Positions 9,702-17,574 of a stretch of 26,931 bases of DNA are shown here, piece by piece (within the stretch, counting starts at the first letter, position 1; the number at the start of each line of letters is the position of its first letter). A program made the position numbers and the translations under genes. The DNA lies in assembly GCA_934700635.1 (NCBI GenBank), contig CAKUXU010000001.1:1-26931 (forward strand). The letters are read 5' to 3'. Source of the DNA: an uncultured Eubacteriales bacterium (GTDB lineage Bacteria; Bacillota; Clostridia; Oscillospirales; Acutalibacteraceae). The notes beneath the pieces are model-generated. The model made no database searches and was not told the DNA's origin. It worked only from the letters and a program-made list of their open reading frames with translations.

Positions 9702-10316
9702 TTATTTTTTATTTTCATAATATTCTTCAAGAGTTAATTCATTTTCAAATAAAAATTTAGCAAGTTTTTCTCCGACATATCTTATATGCCAAGGCTCAAA
9801 CTTCATTTTAGTTATACTTTCTTTTCCCGCAGGATATCTTAAAATAAATCCGAATTTATGCAAAGCTCCATGAAGCCATTTTGTCTCATCATTTATACTG
9901 CCGTCTTCATTTAATGCAATTCCTGCCCACTTAGAATTTCTAAAAATGTCGCAATCCATAGCAAGACCTGTATTATGTTCGGAATATCCGGGTAAACATG
10001 CACTTTTTTCGGCAAATTCTTTTCCGTGCTTATTCAAAAAGTAATCATACTTGAATTTTTGCTGATCAAAAGTCAAAAATCCGCTGGTTATACCCAAACA
10101 AATTTCATTTTCTTTAGCATAATCCCTAAGAGCCACAAATTTTTCATAAGTCAATTTTTCAAGATATGTGGTTTTATCTTCAATTTCAAAAACCCGATAT
10201 ACCACATCATTATTTTTAAAAGGGTCAACAGGAATTATCGAAGGAATAATTACATTTTCATAATAAGAATTATCAATTTTGTTTTCTTTATTTACAAGTA
10301 TCTGGTAATTAATCAT
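9702..10316 (-). CDS. VanY/LdcB-family D-alanyl-D-alanine (or L,D-) carboxypeptidase, no signal peptide
   Basis: This is a zinc peptidase of the M15B/VanY type, a family that trims the terminal D-Ala of peptidoglycan stem peptides. The 204-residue protein has the family core: SGFLTFDQQ (78-86, the usual SG-Y-R-S...Q strand), PGYSEHNTGLAMD (109-121, Zn ligands H114 and D121) and EPWH (174-177, catalytic E174 and Zn ligand H177). The N-terminus (MINYQILVNKENKIDNSYYE) is hydrophilic, with no signal peptide or membrane helix, which is unusual for a wall-trimming VanY. It could be a cytoplasmic VanXY-like or recycling enzyme. The ATG follows AAGGAGAG by 8 bases. It is the first gene of the fmt-fhs operon, behind a promoter at 10356-10384. 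Confidence 0.85.
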   Translation of the reverse strand: MINYQILVNKENKIDNSYYENVIIPSIIPVDPFKNNDVVYRVFEIEDKTTYLEKLTYEKFVALRDYAKENEICLGITSGFLTFDQQKFKYDYFLNKHGKEFAEKSACLPGYSEHNTGLAMDCDIFRNSKWAGIALNEDGSINDETKWLHGALHKFGFILRYPAGKESITKMKFEPWHIRYVGEKLAKFLFENELTLEEYYENKK

Positions 10317-10355
10317 GAAACATCTCTCCTTAAAAAATAAAATTCAAGTACAAAA

Positions 10356-10384
10356 ATAATAATACATTGGAAAATTTTTTTCAA
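10356..10384 (-). promoter_or_regulatory. Promoter of the vanY-like to fhs operon
   Basis: On the minus strand TTGAAA (10384-10379) and TATTAT (10361-10356) are spaced by 17 bases, about 40 bases before the ATG. It is back-to-back with the prfA promoter, the two -35 boxes being 28 bases apart. Confidence 0.7.
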
Positions 10385-10412
10385 ATATTATTGATTTAAA
10401 TACCGCTATAGG

Positions 10413-10441
10413 TTGATATAAATTGTAAAAAAGAATATAAT
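10413..10441 (+). promoter_or_regulatory. Promoter of the prfA operon
   Basis: TTGATA (10413-10418) and TATAAT (10436-10441) have a 17-base spacer. The start of transcription would be near 10448, giving a short leader of about 26 bases with AAAGGAGG before the TTG start. Confidence 0.78.
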
Positions 10442-10473
10442 TATATTTAGAATCTTTAAAGGAGGAATTTTAT

Positions 10474-11547
10474 TTGTTCGAAAAACTAAAATTGACTGAA
10501 AAACATTTTGAAGAAATAAATGAAAAATTATGTGACCCGAATATAATTTCAAATCAAAACGAATATAAGTCACTTATGAAAGAACTGAAAAGCTTAACAC
10601 CTGTTGTTGAAAAATATCGAGAATACAAAAAAGAAAACCAAAATTTAGAGGAATCCAAAGAAATACTTTCAGAATCTTCAGACAAAGAACTGAAAGAAAT
10701 GGCAGAAGAAGAAATAACCGCTTCAAAAGAAAAAATCGAAAAAATAACAGAAGAGCTTAAAATTCTTTTGCTCCCCAAAGACCCCAATGACGAAAGAAAC
10801 GTCATAATGGAAATAAGAGGAGGTGCGGGCGGAGAAGAAGCAGCTCTTTTCTCTGGAGTTCTTTTTAGAATGTACAATATGTATGCACAATCGAAAAGAT
10901 GGAAAGTTGAAATTTTAAATGCAAACGAAACTCAACTTGGAGGCTTTAAAGAAATAAGTTTTATGATAAGCGGAGAAGGTGCATACTCAAAACTTAAATA
11001 TGAAAGTGGTGTTCACAGAGTACAAAGAGTTCCCGACACCGAAGCCCAAGGAAGAGTTCATACTTCTACAGTAACAGTAGCGGTTTTACCAGAAGCTGAA
11101 GATGTTGAAATAGACATAAATCCGGCTGATCTACAAATTGACACATACAGAGCAGGAGGAGCAGGCGGTCAGCACGTTAACAAAACAGAATCTGCTATTC
11201 GTATAACTCATATACCAACAGGAATAGTCGTGGAATGTCAAGATGAAAGAAGTCAATACAAAAACAAAGATAAAGCCATGAAAGTTTTAAAATCAAGACT
11301 TCTAGAAGCTAAAAGACGCGAGCAAACAGACGCAGTCGCAGAAGAAAGACGAATACAAGTAGGAACAGGCGACCGTTCAGAAAGAATAAGAACTTACAAT
11401 TACCCGCAAAGTCGCTTGACAGACCACAGAATAGGACTAACAATTTATCGTTTGGAAGATATACTTAACGGTGAAATTGAAGAAGTTGTTGAAGCACTAA
11501 GAACAGCAGATACCGCAGCAAAACTTGCGGGAGAAAATCAATTTTAA
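10474..11547 (+). CDS. prfA: Peptide chain release factor 1
   Basis: RF1 recognises UAA and UAG stop codons in the ribosomal A site and triggers peptide release. The protein has the expected length (357 residues). The GGQ peptidyl-hydrolysis motif is at 231-233 ([16 protein letters not shown]) and the PxT stop-codon tripeptide is PDT at 187-189 in [15 protein letters not shown] long charged helical domain 1 (about 1-100) precedes the RF core. The start is TTG (10474-10476), 9 bases after AAAGGAGG; the downstream sequence offers no better start. It is the first gene of a plus-strand operon. In Bacillus the next gene is prmC, which methylates the GGQ glutamine; here the next gene, 22 bases on, is the Sua5-type gene instead. 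Confidence 0.97.
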   Translation: MFEKLKLTEKHFEEINEKLCDPNIISNQNEYKSLMKELKSLTPVVEKYREYKKENQNLEESKEILSESSDKELKEMAEEEITASKEKIEKITEELKILLLPKDPNDERNVIMEIRGGAGGEEAALFSGVLFRMYNMYAQSKRWKVEILNANETQLGGFKEISFMISGEGAYSKLKYESGVHRVQRVPDTEAQGRVHTSTVTVAVLPEAEDVEIDINPADLQIDTYRAGGAGGQHVNKTESAIRITHIPTGIVVECQDERSQYKNKDKAMKVLKSRLLEAKRREQTDAVAEERRIQVGTGDRSERIRTYNYPQSRLTDHRIGLTIYRLEDILNGEIEEVVEALRTADTAAKLAGENQF

Positions 11548-11569
11548 AACAAAGCAAAGGTGAAACTGC

Positions 11570-12580
11570 TTGAAAACTTTACATCTTTCAAAAAATGAAA
11601 CAAAAAAAGCTGCCGAAATATTAAAAAGCGGCGGAATAGTTGCTATTCCAACGGAAACTGTTTATGGTTTGGCATCAGATGCTTTCAATGTACATGCTAT
11701 TAAAAAAATATTTGAGGCAAAAGGAAGACCATCGGATAACCCCTTAATAGTACACATTGCAAACTTAAATGATATCCATAAAGTAGCTTCGGAATTCAAT
11801 GAAAAAGCCCAAAAACTAGCAGATAAGTTTTGGCCAGGACCACTTACTATGATCTTACCTAAAAATAAAAATGTTCCGTCAATTGTAACCGCAGGAATGA
11901 ACTCAGTTGCAATTAGATTTCCTTCAAATGAAATTGCAAGGGAAATAATAAATATTTCTGAGAGTCCTCTTGTTGCTCCTTCCGCCAATATTTCAGGCAG
12001 TCCAAGCCCTACAAAATTCAAACACGTTGTAGATGATCTTGAAACTAAAGTTGATGCTTTGGTTGACGGTGGAGAATGTAAATATGGACTTGAATCTACA
12101 GTAATTTCTTTACTCGGAACTATTCCTAAGCTTTTAAGACCAGGAGCAATAACTCCTGAAGAAATCGAAAAAGTGATAGGAAAAATTGAAATAGACAGTT
12201 CTGTATATTCGAAAATAAAAGAAGGTCAAAAAGCACTTTGCCCAGGAATGAAATATAAACATTATTCTCCTAAAGCAAAGGTAATTTTACTTGAAGGGTC
12301 TTCTGAAAAGTATACTGAGTTTATTAGCACCAAAGAAAAAGAAAATTTAGTTGCGCTTTGTTTCGATGAGGATATATCATCACTTTTTTGCAAATATATA
12401 TCTTACGGAAGCCAAAATGATTTTAAGTCTCAAGCAAAAAAATTATTTAGCTCACTAAGAGAAGCTGATAAATTAAATCCTTCTATTATATATGCACATT
12501 GCCCTCATGCAGAAGGTATAGGAATAGCGGTTTACAATAGATTAATAAGATCCGCAGGTTTTGACATAATAAAACTGTAG
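11570..12580 (+). CDS. ywlC: Threonylcarbamoyl-AMP synthase, Sua5 type
   Basis: It makes threonylcarbamoyl-adenylate from threonine, bicarbonate and ATP, the first step of t6A37 modification of ANN-decoding tRNAs. Residues 1-200 form the YrdC/TsaC domain: GGIVAIPTETVYGLASDA (about 19-36), FEAKGRPSDNPLIVHI, SVAIRFP, APSANISGSPSPT, ESTVISL and KLLRPGAIT. Residues 215-336 form the Sua5-specific C-terminal domain, introduced by CPGMKYKHYSPKAKV. At 336 residues it is of full Sua5 length rather than the short TsaC form. The start is TTG (11570-11572) after AAAGGTGA. It sits 22 bases after prfA, so it is probably co-transcribed. Functional partners tsaB, tsaD and tsaE are not in the window. Confidence 0.95.
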   Translation: MKTLHLSKNETKKAAEILKSGGIVAIPTETVYGLASDAFNVHAIKKIFEAKGRPSDNPLIVHIANLNDIHKVASEFNEKAQKLADKFWPGPLTMILPKNKNVPSIVTAGMNSVAIRFPSNEIAREIINISESPLVAPSANISGSPSPTKFKHVVDDLETKVDALVDGGECKYGLESTVISLLGTIPKLLRPGAITPEEIEKVIGKIEIDSSVYSKIKEGQKALCPGMKYKHYSPKAKVILLEGSSEKYTEFISTKEKENLVALCFDEDISSLFCKYISYGSQNDFKSQAKKLFSSLREADKLNPSIIYAHCPHAEGIGIAVYNRLIRSAGFDIIKL

Positions 12581-12652
12581 TAATTAAAAAAAATTACAGG
12601 CATAAAATTTATAAACATTAGGGTTTAATTTAAAATTATAAATTCTTAGGGG

Positions 12653-13249
12653 GTGCTTTGTGAAATAAAAAAAATAAGTAGAAAATTAACTTTTTTGGTA
12701 TTAAGCTTGTTTATTTCCATAATTTTTTATTTTATAACATCCATAGCCTATAAATCAGTTTTAAAACTTATGTACCCATTAAAACACAAAGACTCCGTGA
12801 TCAGAGCTTCTCAAAAATACAATGTAAATAAAGAACTGATATTCGCAGTAATTAAATGCGAAAGCGGGTTTGACTACAAAGCTTGCTCCCATGCGAATGC
12901 AAAAGGCCTCATGCAGATAACACCAGAAACTTTCAATTGGCTTAAATCTTGCTATACACACGAAGACAATCTTCAAGAATCTGATCTTGAAGATCCGGAC
13001 ATAAATATATCTTATGGTACACTTTTCATTTCAATACTAAGTAAAAAATATAAAAGTAAAAGTGCTGTTTTAAGTGCATACAACGCCGGAATGTCTGTAG
13101 TGTCTAAATGGCTTTCAAATAAAGATTACTCCAAAGATGGTCTGAGCATTGATTACATTCCTTATGAAGAAACAAGGAAATACGTAGCTAGAGTAAAAAA
13201 AGCAGAAAACATTTACAAAAAACTATATTTTAATGAAGGAGAATGTTAA
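12653..13249 (+). CDS. Membrane-anchored lytic transglycosylase (SLT domain)
   Basis: It probably cleaves peptidoglycan glycan strands outside the membrane. A Lys/Arg-rich start (KKISRK) is followed by a hydrophobic helix at about residues 12-33. An SLT domain occupies about 45-195: the catalytic Glu is E70 in VIKCESGFD, then AKGLMQITPETFNWL (83-97), SYGTLFISIL and SAYNAGMSVVSKWL, the usual SLT hallmarks. The 198-residue length is typical of small Clostridia SLT proteins. The start is uncertain: an in-frame TAG ends at 12649, and GTG 12653 overlaps the AGGGGG ribosome site. The codon with normal spacing in frame is ATA at 12665, which would give MKKISRKLTFLVLS. It is followed 2 bases later by the M18 peptidase gene. 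Confidence 0.88.
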   Translation: MLCEIKKISRKLTFLVLSLFISIIFYFITSIAYKSVLKLMYPLKHKDSVIRASQKYNVNKELIFAVIKCESGFDYKACSHANAKGLMQITPETFNWLKSCYTHEDNLQESDLEDPDINISYGTLFISILSKKYKSKSAVLSAYNAGMSVVSKWLSNKDYSKDGLSIDYIPYEETRKYVARVKKAENIYKKLYFNEGEC

Positions 13250-13251
13250 TT

Positions 13252-14646
13252 ATGAAAAATGAAATTGAATCCTTAAAAGAAAAATTATTTGCAAGAAGAA
13301 AAAACGGAGGCGCTGTACTTTCTGAGGAAGAAATAAAAAAAGCTGATAGTTTCAGCATTGGATATAAAGACTTTTTAAATAAGTCAAAAACAGAAAGAGA
13401 AGCTGTAAAATATACTTTAGAAAAAATTAAAAAGTTAGGGTTCGTGGAATTTTCAAGAGAAAATAAATACAGTGCAGGAGACAAAATATATTTTATAAAT
13501 CGCGATAGAAATATAGCTCTCTGTAAAATAGGCAAAAACGGTCTTAAAAATGGCGCACGTATTGCAATTTCACACATCGATGCACCAAGACTGGATTTAA
13601 AACCAAATCCCTTAATGGAAAATAAAGAACTTGCAATGTTTAAAACACATTATTACGGCGGAATTAAAAAATATCAATGGACAACTATCCCGCTTTCTTT
13701 ACATGGAAGAATAGTTAAAAAAGACGGAAGCTATGTTGATATAGTTATCGGCGAAAACGAAGATGAACCATGTTTTTGCATAAGTGACTTACTTCCTCAT
13801 TTAGCAAAAGAACAAATGACTAAAAAAATGTCTGAGGTCATAACTGGAGAAAATTTAAATGTTTTAATAGGAAGCATGCCTTTTAAAAATGATTCAGGTT
13901 CTGAGCTTGTAAAACTTAATATATTAAAAATACTAAATGAAAAATACGGAATAGTTGAAGAAGATTTAATCTCTTCGGATTTAGAGTTTGTTCCTGCTAT
14001 GAAGGCAAGAGATATAGGATTTGACAGAAGCCTAATAGGAGGCTACGCTCATGATGATCGTTGCTGCGCATATCCTTGCGTTCAAGCTTTACTTGAAAGT
14101 AATATTCCTAATGAAACCTCAATAGTATTTTTGACCGATAAAGAAGAAATCGGAAGCGATGGAAATACAGGAATGAAATCACGTTTTCTGAAATATTTCA
14201 TTGAAGATTTATCTGAAAGCGAAGGACTTAAAGTAAGTGATGTTTTAAGTAAGTCAAAATGCCTTTCTGCCGACGTAAACGCAGCATTTGACCCAACATA
14301 TGCAGGTTCTTTCGAAGAATTTAACAGCTCATTTATAAATAAAGGAGTAGTTGTTACAAAATACACTGGTAGCGGCGGAAAATACAGTACTTCTGATGCT
14401 TCGGCAGAGTTCACAGGTGAAATTTTAAAAATTTTTAATGACAATAATGTATTATGGCAAAGCGGAGAATTAGGAAAAGTAGATAATGGTGGCGGCGGAA
14501 CAATAGCCATGTATATTGCAAACTGGAATATAGACGTTATAGACATTGGCGTACCAGTTCTTTCTATGCATGCACCATATGAAGTGATATCAAAAATAGA
14601 CCTTTATATGACTTATAAAGCAGTTTTATCCTTCTTTGAAAGATAA
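13252..14646 (+). CDS. M18-family zinc aminopeptidase
   Basis: This is a cytoplasmic metallo-aminopeptidase of the aspartyl aminopeptidase/aminopeptidase I (M18) family, which removes N-terminal residues from peptides and forms large oligomers in characterised members. The 464-residue protein shows the dinuclear metal site: H108 and D110 (ISHIDAPRLDLKP), D268/D269 (GGYAHDDRCC), E298/E299 (LTDKEEIGSDG), D341 (LSADVNAAFDP) and H440 (LSMHAPYEV). I chose ATG 13252 over the in-frame ATG 13243, because AAGGAG (13236-13241) is 10 bases from the former and only 1 base from the latter. With this start the gene begins 2 bases after the transglycosylase stop, suggesting coupling. Substrate preference cannot be read from the sequence. 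Confidence 0.93.
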   Translation: MKNEIESLKEKLFARRKNGGAVLSEEEIKKADSFSIGYKDFLNKSKTEREAVKYTLEKIKKLGFVEFSRENKYSAGDKIYFINRDRNIALCKIGKNGLKNGARIAISHIDAPRLDLKPNPLMENKELAMFKTHYYGGIKKYQWTTIPLSLHGRIVKKDGSYVDIVIGENEDEPCFCISDLLPHLAKEQMTKKMSEVITGENLNVLIGSMPFKNDSGSELVKLNILKILNEKYGIVEEDLISSDLEFVPAMKARDIGFDRSLIGGYAHDDRCCAYPCVQALLESNIPNETSIVFLTDKEEIGSDGNTGMKSRFLKYFIEDLSESEGLKVSDVLSKSKCLSADVNAAFDPTYAGSFEEFNSSFINKGVVVTKYTGSGGKYSTSDASAEFTGEILKIFNDNNVLWQSGELGKVDNGGGGTIAMYIANWNIDVIDIGVPVLSMHAPYEVISKIDLYMTYKAVLSFFER

Positions 14647-14679
14647 TCAAATAAACTTAATGAAAAGAGGTGACCTTCA

Positions 14680-15390
14680 ATGAAAACAGAAAAAAATAAA
14701 CCAATTAATATACATGCCAACCACCGACAAAGAATAAAAAATAAATATAAATTACACGGACTTGATGTTTTTGAAGAGCATGAAATACTTGAAATGGCTT
14801 TATTTTATTGCATGCCAAGAAAAGATACAAATGAACTTGCTCATAAACTTATTTATTCTTTCGGATCAATAAATGATGTTATGGATGCTCCTTTCTCCGC
14901 TATAAAAGACATTGAAGGTGCCGGTGAAGAAACTGCTTGTTTTCTAAAATTTTTGGTAGATATTGTAAGAGTCTACATGCAAAATAAAAAGTCTGTAAAA
15001 AATACCTTTAGATCAAGAGAAGAGCTTAACGACAGGCTCTCTCTTAAATTTATAGGTAGAAGTAACGAGGCTGTTGCCATAATGCTAATCGATGCTAAAA
15101 ATAAGATTGTTTATGAAGGGATTATTAGTCAGGGATCTCATAATAATGTGGACATTTATTTAAGAAAAATTATTGAGCTTATAGTACTTTATAATGCTTC
15201 CGCCATAGTTTTTGCTCATAATCATCCAAGTGGACTCGCTCTTCCTTCTAAGCAAGATATAATAACTACTAAAAAACTTAAAAATATTTTCGATAATATG
15301 AATATCACTTTTATAGATCATATTATTGTAGCAGATGACGATTATATTTCTTTTGTTGATTGTAAAATTCCTGCCATTTTTGGAAAATAA
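14680..15390 (+). CDS. radC: RadC family JAB-domain protein
   Basis: The role of RadC proteins is unsettled; an old DNA-repair assignment is in doubt. The 236-residue protein has a helix-hairpin-helix UPF0758 N-terminal part (about 15-100, with MALFYCMPRKDTNELAHKL and IKDIEGAGEETACFL). A C-terminal JAB/JAMM metalloprotease-like domain follows, with an intact motif H180-N-H182-x7-S190-x2-D193 in FAHNHPSGLALPSKQD. The ATG follows AGAGGTGA by about 6 bases. It is the last gene of the prfA operon, 33 bases after the M18 gene, and is followed by a bidirectional terminator. Confidence 0.93.
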   Translation: MKTEKNKPINIHANHRQRIKNKYKLHGLDVFEEHEILEMALFYCMPRKDTNELAHKLIYSFGSINDVMDAPFSAIKDIEGAGEETACFLKFLVDIVRVYMQNKKSVKNTFRSREELNDRLSLKFIGRSNEAVAIMLIDAKNKIVYEGIISQGSHNNVDIYLRKIIELIVLYNASAIVFAHNHPSGLALPSKQDIITTKKLKNIFDNMNITFIDHIIVADDDYISFVDCKIPAIFGK

Positions 15391-15438
15391 TATTAATTGA
15401 AACTATATAAATATCATTTTTAAATATTTGTAATCAAT

Positions 15439-15469
15439 AAAATCCACCCCTAAATAGAGGGTGGATTTT
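15439..15469. terminator. Bidirectional terminator between radC and argS
   Basis: AAAATCCACCC (15439-15449) and GGGTGGATTTT (15459-15469) form a perfect 11-bp stem with a 9-base loop. On the plus strand it is followed by more T (TTTTTTTATTTTT) and on the minus strand by TTTTATTGATT, so it can end both convergent operons. Confidence 0.9.
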
Positions 15470-15476
15470 TTTATTT

Positions 15477-17138
15477 TTATTGTTGCATAAATTCTGGTGA
15501 CTCTACTTTCATCATATCAAGTATATTTTTAATCATTGTTCTGACACAGTCACATAAAAAGAGTCTTGCTTCACTTAAATTTTTATTTTCAGAAATCACT
15601 TTGCAAGAAGAATAAAATTTATGGAATAATCCTGCTAAACTTATAACAAATCGGGTTATTTTAGTAGGATCATAATTTTTAGCTGCTCTAACAAGTTCCG
15701 AAGGATAAAGACTCATATAGTATATAAGTTTTTTCTCTGATTCATGCGTTAAAAGATTTAAGTTTTCACCGCTAAAACTATACTTTTCTTTTTCTACAGA
15801 TTTAAAAATACTGCATATTCTGGCATAAGCATATTGAACATAATAAACCGGATTTTGAAAATCTTTTGAAATAGCTAAATCAAGATCGAAATCCATTCCG
15901 GAAGAAGCCTCATGAGTATTAAAAATAAACCTGGCTGCATCTGCTCCTACTTCATTTATTAAATCAGAAAGCTGAACAGATTTCCCGCTCCTTTTGCTCA
16001 TTCTGTAAGGTTCTCCGTCTTTAATAAGTCTTACAAGTTGAACTAAAATAACATGTAACCTGTTTCTATTTATACCTAAAGCTTCCATAGAACATTTCAT
16101 ACGTTCAACATGGCCATGATGATCGGCACCCCAAATATCAATGCAAGTATCAAATTTTCTATCTGCAAATTTATTGTAATGATACGCAATATCTGCTGCA
16201 AAATATGTTGGGATACCATTACTTCTTATTAAAACTTCATCTTTTTCATTACCGAACATAGATGCTTTATACCAAATGCTGCCGTCTTTTTCATAAGTCA
16301 ACCCTTTAGATGAAAGCAAATCCACAATTTCCTTAACCTTTCCTTGATTATGAAGATCGCTTTCATAAAACCAGTTATCATAAATGATTTTATATTTTTT
16401 CATGTCATCTTGCATACGTTTTATATTTTTTGGGAGGGCAAAATCCACAAGAGCTTTTACTCTTGTTTTTTCATCACTAGAAATAAACTTATCCTTATGA
16501 ATATCGAAAAATTCATGTGCCAACTCTTTTATATCTTCTCCATGATAAGCATTTTCAGGCATTTCTACATAAGATTCTCCCAAGCAGATTTGCTTATATC
16601 TAACATCTAACGACATACCGAATTTTTCAATTTGATTTCCTGCATCGTTAACATAAAACTCTTTATAAGTATCGTATCCACAAGCACTTAAAATTTCAGC
16701 TAAACAATCTCCGAGAGCTCCAAGCCTTGCATTTCCCATATGCATAGGTCCTGTTGGGTTTGCAGAAACAAATTCTATCATTACTTTTTTTCCGTTTCCC
16801 ATTTTACTTTTCCCGTAATTTTCACCACAACTTTTTATTTCTCTTAAAGAATCTGAAAAAAAATCTTTAGAAAGAAAAAAATTAATAAATCCAGGTCCTG
16901 CAACTTCAATTTTATCAACAAATTTAATTTTTGAATTCAGTTTAGAAGCAATATTTTCAGCTATTGTTCTTGGAGACATCTTTAAATATTTTGCAGAAAG
17001 AAGTGCAACATTTGAAGAAAGATCTCCATGATTTTCATCTGCTGGAATTTCAACATCAAAATTTTCTATTTGAGTATTATTTATAATACTTTTTATTTCT
17101 GTTTTTATATTTTCTATAACATTTTCAAGTAAATACAT
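15477..17138 (-). CDS. argS: Arginyl-tRNA synthetase
   Basis: This class I synthetase charges tRNA(Arg). The protein has 553 residues, normal for the bacterial form. The Arg-tRNA synthetase N-terminal domain covers about 1-85 (DENHGDLSSNVALLSAKYL). The HIGH signature is HMGN (133-136) within FVSANPTGPMHMGNARLG, and the KMSKS equivalent is RMSKRSGKSV near residue 377. The C-terminal DALR anticodon-binding domain contains YYVQYAYARICSIF and ends in a helical bundle. ATG 17138 is preceded by AGGAGA about 11 bases away. It follows the DUF1934 gene by 18 bases. The murI-DUF1934-argS order has one promoter upstream of murI and one terminator after argS. Confidence 0.97.
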   Translation of the reverse strand: MYLLENVIENIKTEIKSIINNTQIENFDVEIPADENHGDLSSNVALLSAKYLKMSPRTIAENIASKLNSKIKFVDKIEVAGPGFINFFLSKDFFSDSLREIKSCGENYGKSKMGNGKKVMIEFVSANPTGPMHMGNARLGALGDCLAEILSACGYDTYKEFYVNDAGNQIEKFGMSLDVRYKQICLGESYVEMPENAYHGEDIKELAHEFFDIHKDKFISSDEKTRVKALVDFALPKNIKRMQDDMKKYKIIYDNWFYESDLHNQGKVKEIVDLLSSKGLTYEKDGSIWYKASMFGNEKDEVLIRSNGIPTYFAADIAYHYNKFADRKFDTCIDIWGADHHGHVERMKCSMEALGINRNRLHVILVQLVRLIKDGEPYRMSKRSGKSVQLSDLINEVGADAARFIFNTHEASSGMDFDLDLAISKDFQNPVYYVQYAYARICSIFKSVEKEKYSFSGENLNLLTHESEKKLIYYMSLYPSELVRAAKNYDPTKITRFVISLAGLFHKFYSSCKVISENKNLSEARLFLCDCVRTMIKNILDMMKVESPEFMQQ

Positions 17139-17156
17139 AAAATAAAAATCTCCTAG

Positions 17157-17540
17157 TTATTTATTAATTTTTTCAACATTTACCGTGACATCCATAACAT
17201 TTAAAAGCTCCGTATTAAAATTTATAGAATAGCTAACATTAAGGCTTCCACCAAAATCTTCAAGCTCATCTTTTATATCATGGGTATAAACATTCATAGT
17301 GATTAAGCCATAATCGGTATAGTAAGGACTATAATGTCTTAAACCTTTTTCAAGAATAATTTTAGTTTGATACTTTTTGTTTTTAGTAAGAGAAACTAAA
17401 TTTTTTTCAACTCTTATAACACAAAAAGAGTAATTATTCGGGTTTCCTTCTTCATATTCTTTATAAATTATATATTTTTTATTTCCTTTTGTTATATAAT
17501 CTCCAAAATAAGTAACTTCCAAATTTTCTCCATTTTCCAA
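17157..17540 (-). CDS. DUF1934 family protein (calycin-like beta-barrel), start uncertain
   Basis: This is a small cytoplasmic protein of unknown function with the DUF1934/YwiB pattern: an early FGDYITKGNKKYIIYKEYEEG strand pair, a middle VEKNLVSLTKNKK, a GLRHYSPYYTDYGLITMNVYT segment and a closing GGSLNVSYSINFNTELLN. Starting at TTG 17540 there is no ribosome site nearby. The only good one, AAGGAG (17576-17571), lies 30 bases upstream, directly at the murI stop. Reading in frame from there gives an ATA codon at 17561-17559 with a 9-base spacing, and an N-terminus MKVKSSSLENGENLEV that fits the family's usual first strand. I therefore think the protein begins about 7 codons earlier, near 17561, at a non-standard start. 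DUF1934 next to argS is a familiar arrangement in Clostridia. Confidence 0.85.
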   Translation of the reverse strand: MENGENLEVTYFGDYITKGNKKYIIYKEYEEGNPNNYSFCVIRVEKNLVSLTKNKKYQTKIILEKGLRHYSPYYTDYGLITMNVYTHDIKDELEDFGGSLNVSYSINFNTELLNVMDVTVNVEKINK

Positions 17541-17574
17541 AGATGATGACTTTACTTTTATAAGATAATTCTCC

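Noticed and set aside
7564..10340. Plus-strand open frames at 7564-7911, 8935-9366, 9501-9737 and 10026-10340
   Set aside because: All are antisense shadows of the glycosyltransferase, fmt and vanY-like genes, whose motifs are clear.
12575..12600. Hairpin at the end of the Sua5-type gene (CTGTA...TACAG)
   Set aside because: The stem is short with a bulge and is not followed by a T run, so I do not call it a terminator; co-transcription into the transglycosylase gene remains possible.
13243..13251. ATG 13243 as the start of the M18 peptidase
   Set aside because: It is 1 base from the AAGGAG ribosome site; ATG 13252 has normal spacing.
10554..14546. Minus-strand open frames at 10554-10877, 11662-12021, 12779-12976, 13230-13577 and 14082-14546
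   Set aside because: They are antisense to prfA, the Sua5-type gene, the transglycosylase and the M18 gene, with no ribosome sites.
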